Positions 25,093 through 38,960 of a stretch of 64,000 nt of DNA are shown here, piece by piece (position 1 is the first letter of the stretch; each line of letters opens with the position of its first letter). Position numbers and translations under genes: made by a program. Location of the stretch: the NCBI GenBank assembly GCA_005281725.1, contig SSBO01000001.1, positions 3,766,399-3,830,398 on the forward strand. The letters run 5' to 3'. The DNA is from Wuchereria bancrofti (lineage: Eukaryota; Nematoda; Chromadorea; Rhabditida; Onchocercidae). The notes beneath the pieces were generated by a model, which was not told the DNA's origin, searched no databases, and was given only the letters and a program-made list of their open reading frames with translations.

Positions 25093-26784
25093 ACTGATTC
25101 TATAAATAATTTATTAGAAATATCAGCTGAGTAAGTCCAACAATGAAATGAAAGACAGAAGAATTTCCCTATCTCTAGTTAAAATGAAATGCTACATGTA
25201 TGTAGCGTAGATGCACCTTCATATAAATATATAGTACATCCTTCTCCTATATAACGCGGACAGTTGATAAATTCAAGGTAGAGCGAAGAATTTTATTATC
25301 AAACTGATAGCAGAAATGATAGGTAAGGAATCATCTCGAGTTTATATTTAACTAATTCTGACATCGAATGGCAACTATGAAATAAGTAGAATAGCAAGTA
25401 TTCAATAATTTTCCATTCATTAAATAAATAAACAAACTATTGAAAAGAGAAAAAATAAATAAAATAGCTGTTGATTGAATAGGTGAAGTGAACTATAAAA
25501 GTTATAGATACACTTTTCATTTATACCATGATATTAGCAAAGAATTCTATGCGGGGATTAGAAATCCAAAAAAATGAGGTATGAAAAAGAGATATTTGGA
25601 AGAAAGAGGAGGGAAATGACACGTGTCTCGATATTTCTTGATTTATGAAGCAAATGAGAGACTTTGCCTGAAACGATGATGATAGATATAGAAACAGTAA
25701 CTTCAAGATAAATCCCTCTCATTTTTATCTCACAATTCTTCCTCCCTCCGTTTAATTTTAAAAGTGCATAGAAAGGACATACTGTTTACCAAAACGTTAA
25801 TCTAGCATTGAAGTTGCAACTTGTTTAGATACACCTTAACATTATTACTTATCTTACCATTATATCTTTCGCAAATATTCCATTACAGTATAATAATAGC
25901 GACTTGAAACCGCATAATCCAAATACAATAAAACATACCTCTATGTTTCAAGTGGGTAGTAAAAAACTTGGTTAACCTTGTCCGAGAAACTAGTGAATGC
26001 TAAGTTGAGTTGCATTTATGACCGGAAAATCCTAGTGATGCTATCCGTATTGAGTTTTACTAGAGTGGTAATTTAAGGTGACTTCAATACACTTCCTTTT
26101 CAGTAAAATCATTGTTATGTACAACTAAGTGTAATTCAACTATTTCAATCTTACTGAAAACAAAATATCAATATTTATCCGTTTTTCTTCTCTCACTTTT
26201 AAGTGGAACAATGAAAGTGCCATGGTACTTCCAGAAAAAAATTCGAGAATTTACATATCACATTCCATTATACTAAAAAAGTTCTTTGTTACATTGCACA
26301 CTTTTTCTGATAAATTTGCGTAGCAAGAATATCGTCCCCAAAAAATGCAAAAAAAGAATGCCGGATATTAACAGAAAGACAACACAGACAGGCGAATATG
26401 TTTTGATTGATTTCGATAATAAATCCAAAGCACTTTATAGCTGTCAGAATTTGATAGTGACTTTTTAACATTCTCCATTTGTCATCATGCCATCTGACCC
26501 TCACTATCTACAACACTTAGCCTTAAATACTCTGGAAAATTGGGCAATTGGATAAAGGAACGCTCTCTACAGAACTGTAAAATTTCAATTTCTTAGTGTC
26601 CTCTTTATTTCTCCTCTTTATCCATCTCGTCCTTATATCCAAAGCACTTTATAGCTGTCAGTTTTTTCGGTTGTTCAGAAAGGCATGTTTAAAACATGGA
26701 TGAATCCAAGTCTCTAAAAAGATTAACAACTATCAGAGCATTTTGCTTAATTTGCCTGTCTATAAGAATATTGCTAGTCATCAT

Positions 26785-26824
26785 TAATATTAACAAAGGA
26801 TTTTAAAATCCTTTATTAATATTA
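26785..26824. repeat. 40-base near-perfect palindrome
   Basis: The stretch is symmetric about 26804.5. Its core is AAAGGATTTTAAAATCCTTT and its arms TAATATTAA(C) and (A)TTAATATTA, with one mismatched pair. No flanking duplication was checked in detail. Confidence 0.8.
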
Positions 26825-28211
26825 GTGGGATTTGTTTGAAATTCTGCAATATCATATTCTTAACGGGACATAAGTCTGATCAGAGGTTATTTTAATAGTA
26901 AAAGTCGAAAAAGAAAATTTTTGGACATTTGAAAATAAATGGCAATAGAAAGAGGAATTCCATCACATCTCTCAGTTAGGGCTTTTTTTGCTTCTCAGAG
27001 ATTCAGATGACATCAACAAATCAAACAAACATCATCATAAAAAAGTTTCGTTACGATTTGCAAATGAATGATTTTTGATATAAGATCAGACGGCGTTTAG
27101 AGAAAAAGAAGGGAGAGAGAGAGACTAATTATTTCTGGACAATATCCTGAAATCCTGGATGTTCCGAAAAATAGCGTTCAATAAAAGAGTCAGAGCACAT
27201 GGTGATTTGTTCCACTCTATACAATTCACAGATCCTGCAGAGTTTCAATTCAGTTTGGCTTCAACTGTATTAGTTTATCGTATCCTCTTTAAATTTTAAC
27301 TTTAAACTACAGTCTCTTAAAAAAAAAGTTGTTTAGTCGTTTATTTTATAGAAAAAATTTAATCTAATATCAGTCTAACTGACGTGGGTAGATCAAACTG
27401 GATGACAAAACTGCACCACTACGTTCAATAAGCACTGATTCAACCGTGACATACGCAGCTCTTATTCAACGAACGTAAACTTTAAGCTCTTCCAGGAAAA
27501 AATTTTCCAAGTTAAAAACTGTAAAAGGAAAATCTTCAAACTTGCAACCGAATCGTAATACATTTAACCTTTAGCAACAATAACTTTTAGAAATGTTATT
27601 ATAGCAAACCTCCGATAATTGATCAAAACCGATTATGGACTATGAAAAAGCCATTTGATTTACAATTACAACATGACCTGTGTGATAAGATCTTTCTGTA
27701 CATCTAATACATCTCATTGGTAGACAGTAATTTGATTTATACTGGTGGAAATGGCCTACATCTAAACGTTTGCTTTGTAACATTTTAATAATTGAGAAAC
27801 CATCAAGTCGATTTAAACAGAAGAGGGTGAACGTCAGAGATCATTCATTCTCATGGATGTACCAGGAAAAATTGTACATTCTGAATGGACTTCTGATAAT
27901 TAAGCATGCCATCAACGTCATACATCAACCAATGAAAAATAAGAGTATACACTTAATTACATTTTAATTACATACAGTCATATTCATCCTAATTTCTCCT
28001 ACTCACATAATTATAAGCCACTACTTGTATAATTAAGTATATTTAAAATAGAAATTAAAGAAAATAAAGAGAGAGAGAAAGAGAAAAGATAGCTGTGGCA
28101 TGACGGTAAACATTCCCATTCATCTACAAACCACCCCCACGTTTAACATTTTCTACTTTTTAATGATAATGAAATGAACAATGGAATCGTTATATATTGT
28201 ATGATATCACT

Positions 28212-28260
28212 GACACATACACACACACACACACACACATATATATATGTGTGTATACAC
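28212..28260. repeat. (AC)n(AT)n(GT)n microsatellite
   Basis: An AC run passes into ATATATAT and then GTGTGTATACAC, so the tract is self-complementary as well as a compound microsatellite. Confidence 0.9.
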
Positions 28261-29635
28261 GTCCATTCATTTCTCTTTCAAACACAATACCGGACACATA
28301 TCAAATTTTGAAATTGAATTTAGCGAAGATATTTAAAGAACTGACTGTTATCGAAATTTATATTTAAATAAAAAGGGAAAAAAAACAAATGCTGAATGGA
28401 ATCAAAAACACTGTTAATCAATGAATGGATTAAAAAGTTCTAAAGACAGTATGTTTAAAAAATGATAAACAGGAACATTATATATGCTTTTCCAATGCTT
28501 TTCATTCCGTCCCTTTCGATAAATAAGGAAATTAAAACACACATATACATTCTTTATTTTACCTGAACCGGAAAGTGTGGGTATTTGAAACCTCAATTTC
28601 CTTTGTTGTATTCTGTGACATTAGAACTGGGTGCCACTCTCACCTAATGTCTCTTACATTGAGTTTATCCTAAGAGCAACTGTGCTTCATGAAAATACCA
28701 AGTACTTACCGACGAAAGAACAATTCCATTTAAAAGCTGATTTTTCGATCTGCAATTGTCTTTCCATCATTATTTATTTCGTTTTATCAGCACAGAGAAG
28801 GAATTATTTCCTGTAAACATACAATTATGGAATAAGTGATTTATCGTCGCGCATAGAACGATCCGGATAAAGGGGTATACCTTCATACATCACATACGTT
28901 AGGTTTAAGATCAGAGTTTCTAAGGTCACCAAGCATCTTAAAGTGAGGGATGACACTTTTCTGCTAAAGAAATTATGCTGTTAAAACATTCATTTGTCTC
29001 GGGAAAAACTTGAGATACTTTTTTCACCAACATTTCTATCTGTATGGTACCACTGGAAACACTGTAACCGAAGATAAGCAAATAATGAACGAACTAGTAA
29101 GTTTATTCAAAACAGAACAAAAAGATGTGCCTGTGTGGAAAGTGTGTTTTGAATTAGAATAAAGCGTTGTAAAATTGATGAGAGGACGATAAAGTGCCTC
29201 CGTTATATAGGTCACATCAGTAATCCCTGAAACAGTGAATGGCGGCACATTTCATTTAGTTTTCCTATCACTGAGAGCTGAATTTTAAGTTTAGAAAGGA
29301 AAAAGCTCCTAACCTGTACAATTCGAAGTGGTCAGAACAGCCAACAGTTAAAACGACAATTCGCCGCTTATCATTCACCTAATGTAAATATGCAAATTCA
29401 TGAAATTGTAACCAACCAAAACTCTTAAATCTTGTTATTATAAATCCAGGCTGACTCCACCTCTTCTCGACTTCATCTCATCAGTTGTTAACACCTCTTC
29501 ACATCATTACAACACTACAAAACTATTCACGCACAAGGAGTCCAGTGGTGATAAGTCAAACCATAAAACATTCACACACTTTTTCACAATTCTACTGGAA
29601 AATGGTCGCACTATATGACGGCCTTGGAAAACACC

Positions 29636-29722
29636 TCCCATCCACCCACACACTGACACCCACCCACCCACACACATATATATATATACATAGATAGAGA
29701 TACAGACACAGATACAAACACA
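29636..29722. repeat. CA/CCCA/TA/GATA compound simple repeat
   Basis: CACACACTGACACCCACCCA is followed by CACACATATATATATA and then by GATAGAGATACAGACACAG. The Val/Cys-rich minus-strand ORFs here are translations of this repeat. Confidence 0.85.
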
Positions 29723-31115
29723 TATGCGCACACAAGAGAGAATGTCAACATTCGTCCTTCAAATTTGACCAGGAAGCGCCACAACCAAGGCGACACTTAT
29801 GCATACAACAGGATTGTCAACTACTACTTTGGGCTAATACCTTGACCATATGCAAATTCCACGATTAAGCTCAAGAGTAAGCTAGAGTTATTTTAGAAAA
29901 TAATGGAAGCCTATTGGAAAAAGGAAAATGGAAATGAAATATAACATTAAGGAATTTAATGCGGCACGTTGTGTCAAGGAAACAATTTGATTAGTCGTCA
30001 TGATCACAATTGACATTGCTATCACTACCACTTAGTATCACTGTACCTACTATCATCAAGGACCAGCGCTCACAGTGATGATCTAAAGCTCTCTTAATAT
30101 ACATCTGTTCAACAACTGAAAAACTTGGAACACCTTCGCTTTTTGCTATTTCGGGAAAAATAAGCATTTCCAGTTGATTTTAAACTTGAACAAGTTAGGG
30201 AAATTTGTCGAAGAAATACATGAAATTTATACCCAATTCATAAACAAATTTAAACCATACACGCTGAGGTGGTAAATAAAGTAATAAATGTATATGGGAC
30301 ATGTGTCACCTCATTTCCCTTTAGCTTTCAAATCTGATAAAATTTATCACATTATATTACTATAGCAACAGCATAAGTAATATGTGATTACAGCAATGTT
30401 ATTAATTACCTATAATACTTCGATGTACTGATAAACAAACTGCCACCAGTGCTTAATTTATACAAATTTAAAATTCCGAGCAAAAAATCTCGTGACAACA
30501 ATCTTTCTTGCCTTTTTCTCATACTACACGTAACCTGCAAGTTCGAATTTCAAACTGGACCTAACGTAAAATGATAAAGGTTAACATTCGTTTACGTGAA
30601 AAAATGCATCAACGAAACAGTGTTTTACGTGAACCGTAAACTCAAATTTATTTCTAAAATTCAGATTTACGTTTATATAACAAAAATTCGGGCTTTCTGC
30701 ATTCAAAACCCTATAAAACTATAAATCCTTAAATAACTATGATCATCTCCGTTGAACACAATCAAGATAATAAGTATAATCTCAGTAACCATTTGCGTAT
30801 GTAAATAAATTGTCAAACACCAATCCTCAAGAAATTTTTGTCACGCGTTAAATCACGTGGCCAGAGAGACGGATGAAAGAGAGAGTCACATGCTTATTCG
30901 TTCTACAAAGGAAATCTATCTATCCCTTAACACATAAATCGTGTAATTCCATCAACCGATCTCCTCGATGCAAATCATTATGGCACTGTCTCGATCGATA
31001 AGGTTATCCCAAACATCAGAATAAGTAATTCGAGGGGAAGCCAACATGTGAGGTAGCAAAAAATCCCATTTCCGTTATTTATGTCTACTGTACACTGTAT
31101 TGTTAGGCAGTCACA

Positions 31116-31145
31116 GGGGGAGGGAGAGAGAGAGAGAGAGAGAGA
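31116..31145. repeat. (GA)n microsatellite
   Basis: GGGGGAGGG leads into an uninterrupted GA run of about 20 bases, giving a purine-only strand. Confidence 0.9.
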
Positions 31146-33731
31146 ACTGACAGACACATGTGAATACTAATTAATATACGAATGATCTTGGGGAAAACGT
31201 CGCAAGTAAATTGATGAATGAAATGAATAGGAGAGAGCAAACATTAAGCTTTTGTTTCCCGAGGATTCCCAATGTTCTGCAAATTATTTTACAGAAAATT
31301 GGCCGTTATTCTGTTAAGGGAAAATAACTAAAATAAAGCAGTGATGTAGGAAATAGAGCATTTTTGAATAGAGAATGCGAACTTCATAATATTTCAATTG
31401 ATTCATTTTTATTTTTTCATTCCAATTAGTTTGTTTCTACTTTTACTTAAATTACCGACTTGTTTAACAACCAAAATCCATCAGTAAATTTCTTTTTCTT
31501 TTTTTATGACTACAATTGAATGAATTTATCAAATATCTGGTCACTACAGTCTAATATTAACACTCGATAGCAGCATGCTGATAATAAGCAACCGTTGTCA
31601 AACCTTCCAACATTCTGATAACAGCTATTCTAATGATCAATTTTTAAACTTTTCCAAACTCGAAGATTTCCAATCTGTGACAACTCAGTCAAGAATCATA
31701 TTCACTCACATTTTTAAAAGACCCTGACCTTCCATATAACATCTCATCCTCTTCCATCAGACAGTTTGCAATTTATTGGTTTGATTTTCAACAAACAACA
31801 ACAGGCTTCATAATGCTCTAAATAAATATTAAGTCTGTATGTGCACGGTAATCTTCTGAAATTTAAGTCGGTCTGGACAAATTTTGAAAGAGATCTATAA
31901 GGTCTCAAAAAATGCTTTCTCCAAGTACCAAAATTTAATTCAGCTTCCAAATCTATTTTACAACAGATAGCTGTTCACTTTCCCTAGCAATATTCGTCCT
32001 AATACAAAAAGATAAAAAATTTTGTTGGCTTTAGTATGAAGAAAAAAAGTGGAAAATTTGGTTGAACATCTGCTGTAGCATAAATCATATAGTTTGCTGT
32101 TTTACTCCTCCTAGCATTAATGAATCTTACTAATGAAATGCACTAATTATTTACCATTCATTCCACTCTTAAACTCCGCAAAGTTTCAGGGAAATTTTCC
32201 AAATTTCAAAATTTTTGAATGAATATTTTCAAAAGAAAAAAAATTAATTTTGTGATTGAACAAAAGACACGAAATTATAGAAAATAAAGTGAAGTTCCAA
32301 GTATTAAAATAAACATACTGAAGCAAATTTCAACCGCTACCGATGATACTGACCATAACTACAAACACGGCATTGATAGTAACAAAAGACGTGACGGATA
32401 AAAATTAATTATAACTATTTATTACTAGAAAACAACTAACAAATTGCGCCGTTGATTTCTGCATCCAATATTCTCACACTAAGAAGGAAGTTTCCAAAAT
32501 GCATCTTCAAGACAATCAGATTATGAAAAAAAAAAAAATTAAAGGTGACTGAATAATATCCCATCAACTCATGAATCTCAGGTAAGAATTCTTACGGTTA
32601 GGAGGCAGAATGAATTAACGGCTAAACCTTATTAGTGATAAGCGTGCTAAAAGAGATGGCGGTGGTAATGACGAAACATTGATTATAATAATAAATGATG
32701 CAGAGGAATGTGAAAAATGATGATAAGGATTATAGTGAGAATTATAAGGGAACCAGTGGACGTTCATCAACTTTTGAGAGAAAGTGATGGAAACAATTTG
32801 CAGAATTTCAAGTTAATCTAAACAGGATTGGCTGCGTCTTTCCATATCTACAACTAAATGAAAACAGCTTGCTGCATCCCAGAAGCTAAAATGGATGAGC
32901 GGAGTGTTGTTGTAGAGGTTAAATTTATGCTGAATGAAATTATTAGTAATAAACATTCAATTTATTAAAATGTAGTTATAAACAAGTTTGCGTCGCATCA
33001 CTGGAATCCCACCGAGTAACACTGTTGCTAATCAACAACAAGAATTTGAATGAAACTTTTCATTTCAAATCAAGTTAACATTTCTCACATTTGCCTACTG
33101 AATAACTTTAACCTTTCACGTATCCAACAACTTTTATACACTCAGTAACCTTCAAACTCTAAGATGCTTATCTTTATAATTCCTCCTTAGCAATGATTTA
33201 TTTGATTTAAATAATTTTTTATTAAAACAAAGTGATTCTCAATTTCCGGAAAAATAAGCAAATCCTTTGAACTGATTAAATAAATCTCACAGATAAGAAA
33301 AGCAAATATGATTAGATTTCGAATTAAGAAGTTTGAACCCCGAATTTATATTTAATGCGCAGAAATCTTTTCATCTGAAACACTAAAACAAGTGGAAGAA
33401 TGTCAAAATTGCTATGCAAATGCATTTCTTAATCTGTGTTTTCAGTGATCATAAATCCCAGTAAATACAAAGTCTTATTTATTCCACAATCACTACTGTA
33501 CGGGTGATAAGGTTTGTGTTACCAGAAAATTTCTAATAGTACCGTTACTAGCGAGACCAAAATTTAAATTTCTGCAAATACATCATCATCTTTTCTCCAG
33601 ACACTACCAGTTACCACCAGTTTGAATCAACCGGTACAAAAGCCAGAAAATTATCAATTAAAACCCGTTTCAGAGGAACTGAGAAACATGGACGTAACAT
33701 CATTATTTTACTACTAACACAATAACAACTA

Positions 33732-33836
33732 ATTACTACTACTACTACTACTACTGTTGTTTCTACTGCTATCATTACATTTATTATTATTATTATTACT
33801 ATAACTATTATTATTACTACTACTACTACTACTACA
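33732..33836. repeat. TAC/TAT trinucleotide repeat cluster
   Basis: Two ACT/CTA blocks flank a TTA/TAT block with short interruptions. The Val/Ile-rich minus-strand ORF at 33611-33865 arises from it. Confidence 0.9.
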
Positions 33837-36340
33837 AATAGTCTAAAAAACGAACTATGAATCATGCATATTACACGTCCAATCGTTATGATGATGAAAG
33901 TAAAGTAAGGTCAATAGCTTTGCTATAAATGCTCTCATCAAGCGAATGATCACTGTACATTACAACGACGATTACAATGAGAAAAGGGTCTACAGTACCC
34001 AACAAATAATTATCTCAACGGTATGGAATCCAGAAAGAAAATAATAGAGAAACCATATTGCTGTCACCTTCAGTGAAGCATTTCTGATACTTACACGTTT
34101 TATGACACTGCAAGGACAAGACAACTGTACTCTGCAAGTACCAATGCGCATAATATTCAAGGCTAAATCCATTTGTATTGCGCTTTCATTCCTGCACTAT
34201 CAACAGACACCATGTTCGCTCCTTCCATCTTGAATATAAAATAACCAGTGCTACAGCACTGATAGATACAGCAATACTTTCTCTCCCAGTTAAGTAAGTA
34301 TATTTGTGTTATCATTCTTCGCTACACCGAGTTAAATTGTGCAGAAGTTCCAAAATGTGAAATAATGTAAATAAAGGAGAAAGATACAAGGAACAGTTCA
34401 GGTATGGATGTTATGGAATAGGCAAGAGCATTACTAGCTTTACTATAGTTGTCTATTCCGTTAACAAATCCAATTTAGACTACTCCTGAAAATTGAATTT
34501 GCATAAAGGAGCAGTTTCGATGAACTCCTTTCTTCTCCTCTTTCCACAACAACCTATGAAAGAGGCAAATGAAGAAAGTTACTTGTTGCTATCGACAAAC
34601 CTCCACAGCTGAACTCACTCAGAACTTTTTCTTTCATCCATAATGATTAGAATAACAAAATATTACGAAACAGGAATCAGTGAATCCAATCGTAATTGTT
34701 GAGAAGGCTAAGATTTACTGAGAATCCTTAACTCTGCTTCCAAATTTCAGCTGTTTTTTAAACTAAAATTTTCCAAATCTGTGAATCATTAATGAATCGG
34801 TAATTCCCTCAAACAAACTGATGGGTGATAAGTGAATAAATGGGAAATAATGTAATTGTAATTGCTTGACACATCGTAAAGTGATAGCAACATTACTCAT
34901 CCTGTTACTGTAGATCCGGATAATGCTGGCAGGGAATGAAGAATTTATTAGCTGCATTAGAAAATCGATTACTTTAAAATTATGATGTGTTTTTAACTTA
35001 TAAAGATTACAATAATGGTGGCAGCCTCTGGATAAAGATGTAGATATGCTTGTTTGACAGGTGGGTGGAAAAGCTACAGGAGAAAATAAGTAATATGATG
35101 CAGTGTCGGATGAAGAAGTAAATTAGGACCGATCCTGACGCAGTTCGGAAATATGAAGAATGAAGCGGTGGGACGGTTATCGCTTGTATAATGAGAATAA
35201 CGTGTGAATATATGAACGATGAGATACTGAAAGAGGGAAAGGATAGGAAAGTGAGTAATGGATGGATGGATGGGTGGGTAGGTAGGTAAAGGCATGAGCT
35301 GAGAGGGTAAGAAGAAGGACTTTCAAATAATTTCCTGCACATATTTGCAGATAGAAAAATGCAAATTAATGAATAATTGCTGATAAACTGTGCTAAAGCG
35401 CTTGCGGAGAGGCATTGAAAATTATAATGTAACAGCGACCGTTTGTTACTCTGTCTGTATTATAATTGGGACTGAGTGAGACAGTATCGGAGTGAGTCAT
35501 GCAAAAGAGATGCTTCAACTGAAGGAACACTTTTATCTACGGAAGGAAGGATAATAAGCTATTCTCTGACCAACCTGCAAGCAACTGTTGAAAGGTTACG
35601 GAGATAATGGTCATTCATGGAAGTCTTTCAGTATCGCTTCCACTCTTTTCAATTCGGATTAACCATTATTTGTTGCAGAGAACAAATAAATTCAATTATA
35701 ATTTCTAAATTCAATTCTTAATATAGATGGGAAAAAAGATATTATTCGTGGTACTATCTGGAATATTTAATTCATTGAATACAGTGATAATCAGATATCG
35801 ATACCATTAAATTACAGAAATGCAGCATCTCAGCACGCTATTTCTTTTTAACTTTGTGACAATTTGATATTAAACAAGTGGGATGTAATATTGGAAAGAA
35901 GGAACTCGGCAAATCACCTAATGAAATTGACATAAGAGGTTGAGAACCATTTCACTACAACTAAATTTTGCCCTATTGCCCTATTTGTTTCACTAAATGA
36001 CTTGTAGCCAAGGATTGTAACAACATTTTGGAGATGATGAATTTGTTAGGAAATTCAAAATTTATTGAAAAGCAGTGCTTAAAATTCACTGAAAAGCGGT
36101 AGCAGTACTAGCAGTAGCAACAGTACTGCTAACGTTTACTTCATGCTTATCACACCGCGTCTCCTCCCGCCATTTACTTTTTTCGATGAACAAACACATC
36201 ATACGTAACTAGAAAATTGAAATAAATGCATAAAAAGTTTCTTTCTGGAATTTAGAGGAAAAGAATAGGATAGGATACGCGGGAGAGGAAATATAATTTA
36301 TCAAAACTAAATGAAATAAAGAAAGGGAATGCACCATATC

Positions 36341-36378
36341 ACCCGCACCGCACCACACCGCACCGCACCACACCGAAC
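36341..36378. repeat. CACCG / CACCACACCG minisatellite-like tract
   Basis: CCGCACCGCACCACACCG is repeated about twice. It is unusually GC-rich for this window, and a C-rich pyrimidine stretch continues to about 36480. Confidence 0.8.
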
Positions 36379-36900
36379 CACCCTTGCCTACCGCTACCAG
36401 CTCCGTCAATCTATCTGGCACAAACAATGGGAACTTTCCAAACCAGTGGCCACTCTCCCCAACCCCCCCTTCTCCTCCCGCGTCTTTGCAATCACCGCTA
36501 CACAGTTCTAATCGTTATGACTATGAAATTATTACATCATCATCCGTCAACATTATTTATTGTTCTCTATGATAACTTATAGATGTCACATCAATGAAAT
36601 ATCAGTGGTTGTGATATGAGCGAAGCGTCATTACATTTTGTCTCTATACATTTCGGCATCGGACTGACCAGTCTGCATTGCGGAGGAGTGTCATCGGGGA
36701 TAACTTAGCGCCTAACACTATCACTGTTGCACTTGCATCTTGCATTCCAGCAGTAAAGTAGATTAGTTCGTGAATGACACCGGTAATCGGTAATCAGCAC
36801 TCAAGCCATGTGTTATTTCATTAGAAAAGTTGAGCACAAGCCGGTAATGGTCTTTCCTTGAAGGAATTATTGCAGACATTTTCTGCAATTCCTTTTTCAG

Positions 36901-38960
36901 CTTTATCTAGACATATCGGCACTGCAGTCTATTGCAGGAGGAAAAACAGGCAAAGTTGCAATTTTCACAAAAGAAGGTAACGATTCTTCTGAAGTGTGTC
37001 TATCCTTTTTAGCTTTTTTTGAAGTTTGAAAAGGGTAAGGAATCAGAAAAGGCCAAAGATGTCGAAACACAAAACAAGTGAACCATCCTTTAACAAATAT
37101 CAAGCAAAAGTTCGGCGTCTGCGATACTTGAGTACCATTCTTCATTAACAAAACAGTGGACTGATTTGTGACAGCAGATCTCTGCACTATATCACCGTTT
37201 TTTACTTTTTGTCGCATGCGTTAAAAGACAACTGTATTAGCAATAATTTAACTTCAGTTGCTGGCAACTGATACTAATGAAAATGAAGGAAGAATTAAAT
37301 TCGGAAAAATTCAACGCTAATGATGAAAAGTGAACAATTCAAATTTCTATTGTCAACCCACTAGAAATATGAAAGATTTAGTAAACGGCAATGTTAGCTT
37401 CACAGTTCTGCTTTCAAGCTTTCCTTTTTATTTACTTCACATCAAAATATGCTATTTCCCATTTTTTGAAATTTTATTTTGAGAAAGAACTGAAAAGATT
37501 GTTTACGGATAAGCAAAACGACTTCGGGAAGGGAAACTTTTTTTACTGCTTCTGCACAAAAAGGATGATAATAATAGAAAGATTATGAGATTGTTGTGGG
37601 AATGGAAACGGAATTCTTTTAATATTTATTTATAATAGACAAATCAATACAGCGTATGTTCAAGTATCGAAGAGTTTTTTACTACCGAAACAAAGTATGC
37701 CGAATATATGACGCCCTTCTATCATACGAAGCAACTGAGGAAAGAACAAACCGATTGAGATAACCTGTTAATTCAGTAATACTTTGCAGGTCCGTAGCAG
37801 GTCAAGAAGTGGCTAGCGGTCATTGGATGTCCTTAGTGCCAATAGAATAATAAAAAATTATATAAATGTCAGTGTTTTTCGTGACCGATGCTAAATAAAT
37901 TTGGGTTCAATACATTACAAGACAACGTAAGGATGTGCGAGTCACTTTTTCGACAATATGAACTTGCCAGTTTTGGAATGTTTTTGACTTAATGAATAAC
38001 AATATAGCAATTAAATGGCTGATAATTATTAGAAGGAAATATTAATAAAAGTTAGGAGTAAACAAACACGCTGACATTAACATGCGGACAGATGAAACTG
38101 TTTACTGTGTGTATACTGTTCGAATAACCTAATTCTAATCACATAACGGGAGAGAGAAAGAGAGGAAGAGAGAGAAAGACAGAGATACTGCGGAAGGTAC
38201 TGCACTGAAGGATTATTATCATCCAAAAAAAAAAGTCACTCAATTTGCCTTTTTTCCGTTTTATATTCAGGAATAATCAGGAATTTTCGACTTATACAGC
38301 AGAAGTGACTTGGGTAGAACACTGTGCTGTCCTCGTGCACTGCATGATTGCACTGATAATCATGCATGAAACAACGTCGACGTCATTCTTCTGCCACTAC
38401 TACCGGTCACTAGCCACACTCCCGACTAACACACCGACTACAAGTAGTGAAAACAGGTGGTGCCAGCAACTCCTCGCCAGCACTCCGCTGCACCCTCTTG
38501 TGTAGCACATTGATGTATGATATATGTGTGTGTGTGTGTGTCTGTGTATGTGTGTGTGCCTGTGTGTAGTATTAGAATTGCAGATGCCACCAGATTCCTT
38601 CTCTGCAATTGGTACTTCATTGTAGTAGATGAGTAAAAGAAGCCTACGTAATACGCTGAATGCTAATGAAGCGCAGCATTTAACAAAAAAAAAAAAAGGA
38701 AATGTTAGGTCATTAAAACTGAACTAATTTCAGCTAGTTCGTTGGCTGATTGTTTGACATAAATATATTAAGTTCATTCTAAAGGCTGATCGTGAAGGGG
38801 AAAATTTTCAGCGAAAAAGCCTAATTTTTAAAACAATGAAATTTAATTTGTTCTTGCAGATGACGCAGGCACGTGGCGGATACCATTTCCGGCACAAAAA
38901 ACGTACCAGTGCTACATATCTAGAATTCCAGATAAAAGATTCCAACGAGATTCTCGATAA
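36901..38960 (+). CDS. Candidate exon pair of an unrecognised gene
   Basis: Exon a (36901-36976) follows CCTTTTTCAG and ends at a GTAACG donor. It is open and reads ISALQSIAGGKTGKVAIF, ending in phase 1. Exon b follows TTCTTGCAG at 38859; entered in phase 1 it reads DDAGTWRIPFPAQKTYQC to a TAA at 38958-38960. The phases fit, and the joint would be TKE-DDAGTW. Both have strong nematode-type splice sites. No upstream exon was found and no family was recognised. Exon b is also open in the frame of its own first ATG (38860-39015, 51 aa), so the true frame is uncertain. The whole feature could be chance. Confidence 0.25.
38149..38186. repeat. GA-rich simple repeat
   Basis: A purine tract of GAGAGAAAGAGAGGAAGAGA type with one CAG interruption. 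Confidence 0.8.
38522..38569. repeat. (GT)n microsatellite, interrupted
   Basis: Two GT runs are separated by TCTGTGTATG and followed by CCTGTGTGTAG. Confidence 0.9.

Larger units (their letters stand above)
25108..36900. other. Gene-poor region
   Basis: No exon with a family match or a convincing acceptor-to-donor reading frame was found on either strand over 11.8 kb. The ORFs present are short, and several only translate simple repeats. It holds the microsatellites and the palindrome listed separately. It may include 5' exons or regulatory DNA of the CXXC gene, or introns of a gene with very small exons. Confidence 0.4.

Noticed and set aside
29507..29796. Minus-strand ORFs rich in VCV, VGG and SVS
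   Set aside because: They arise from the CA/CCCA simple repeat in three frames.
33611..33865. Val/Ile-rich minus-strand ORF
   Set aside because: It is a translation of the TAC/TAT trinucleotide repeat.
35007..35342. 111-codon minus-strand ORF rich in Ser, Ile and Phe
   Set aside because: It has low-complexity composition from a GGAT/GGTA-type stretch, and no splice or family support.
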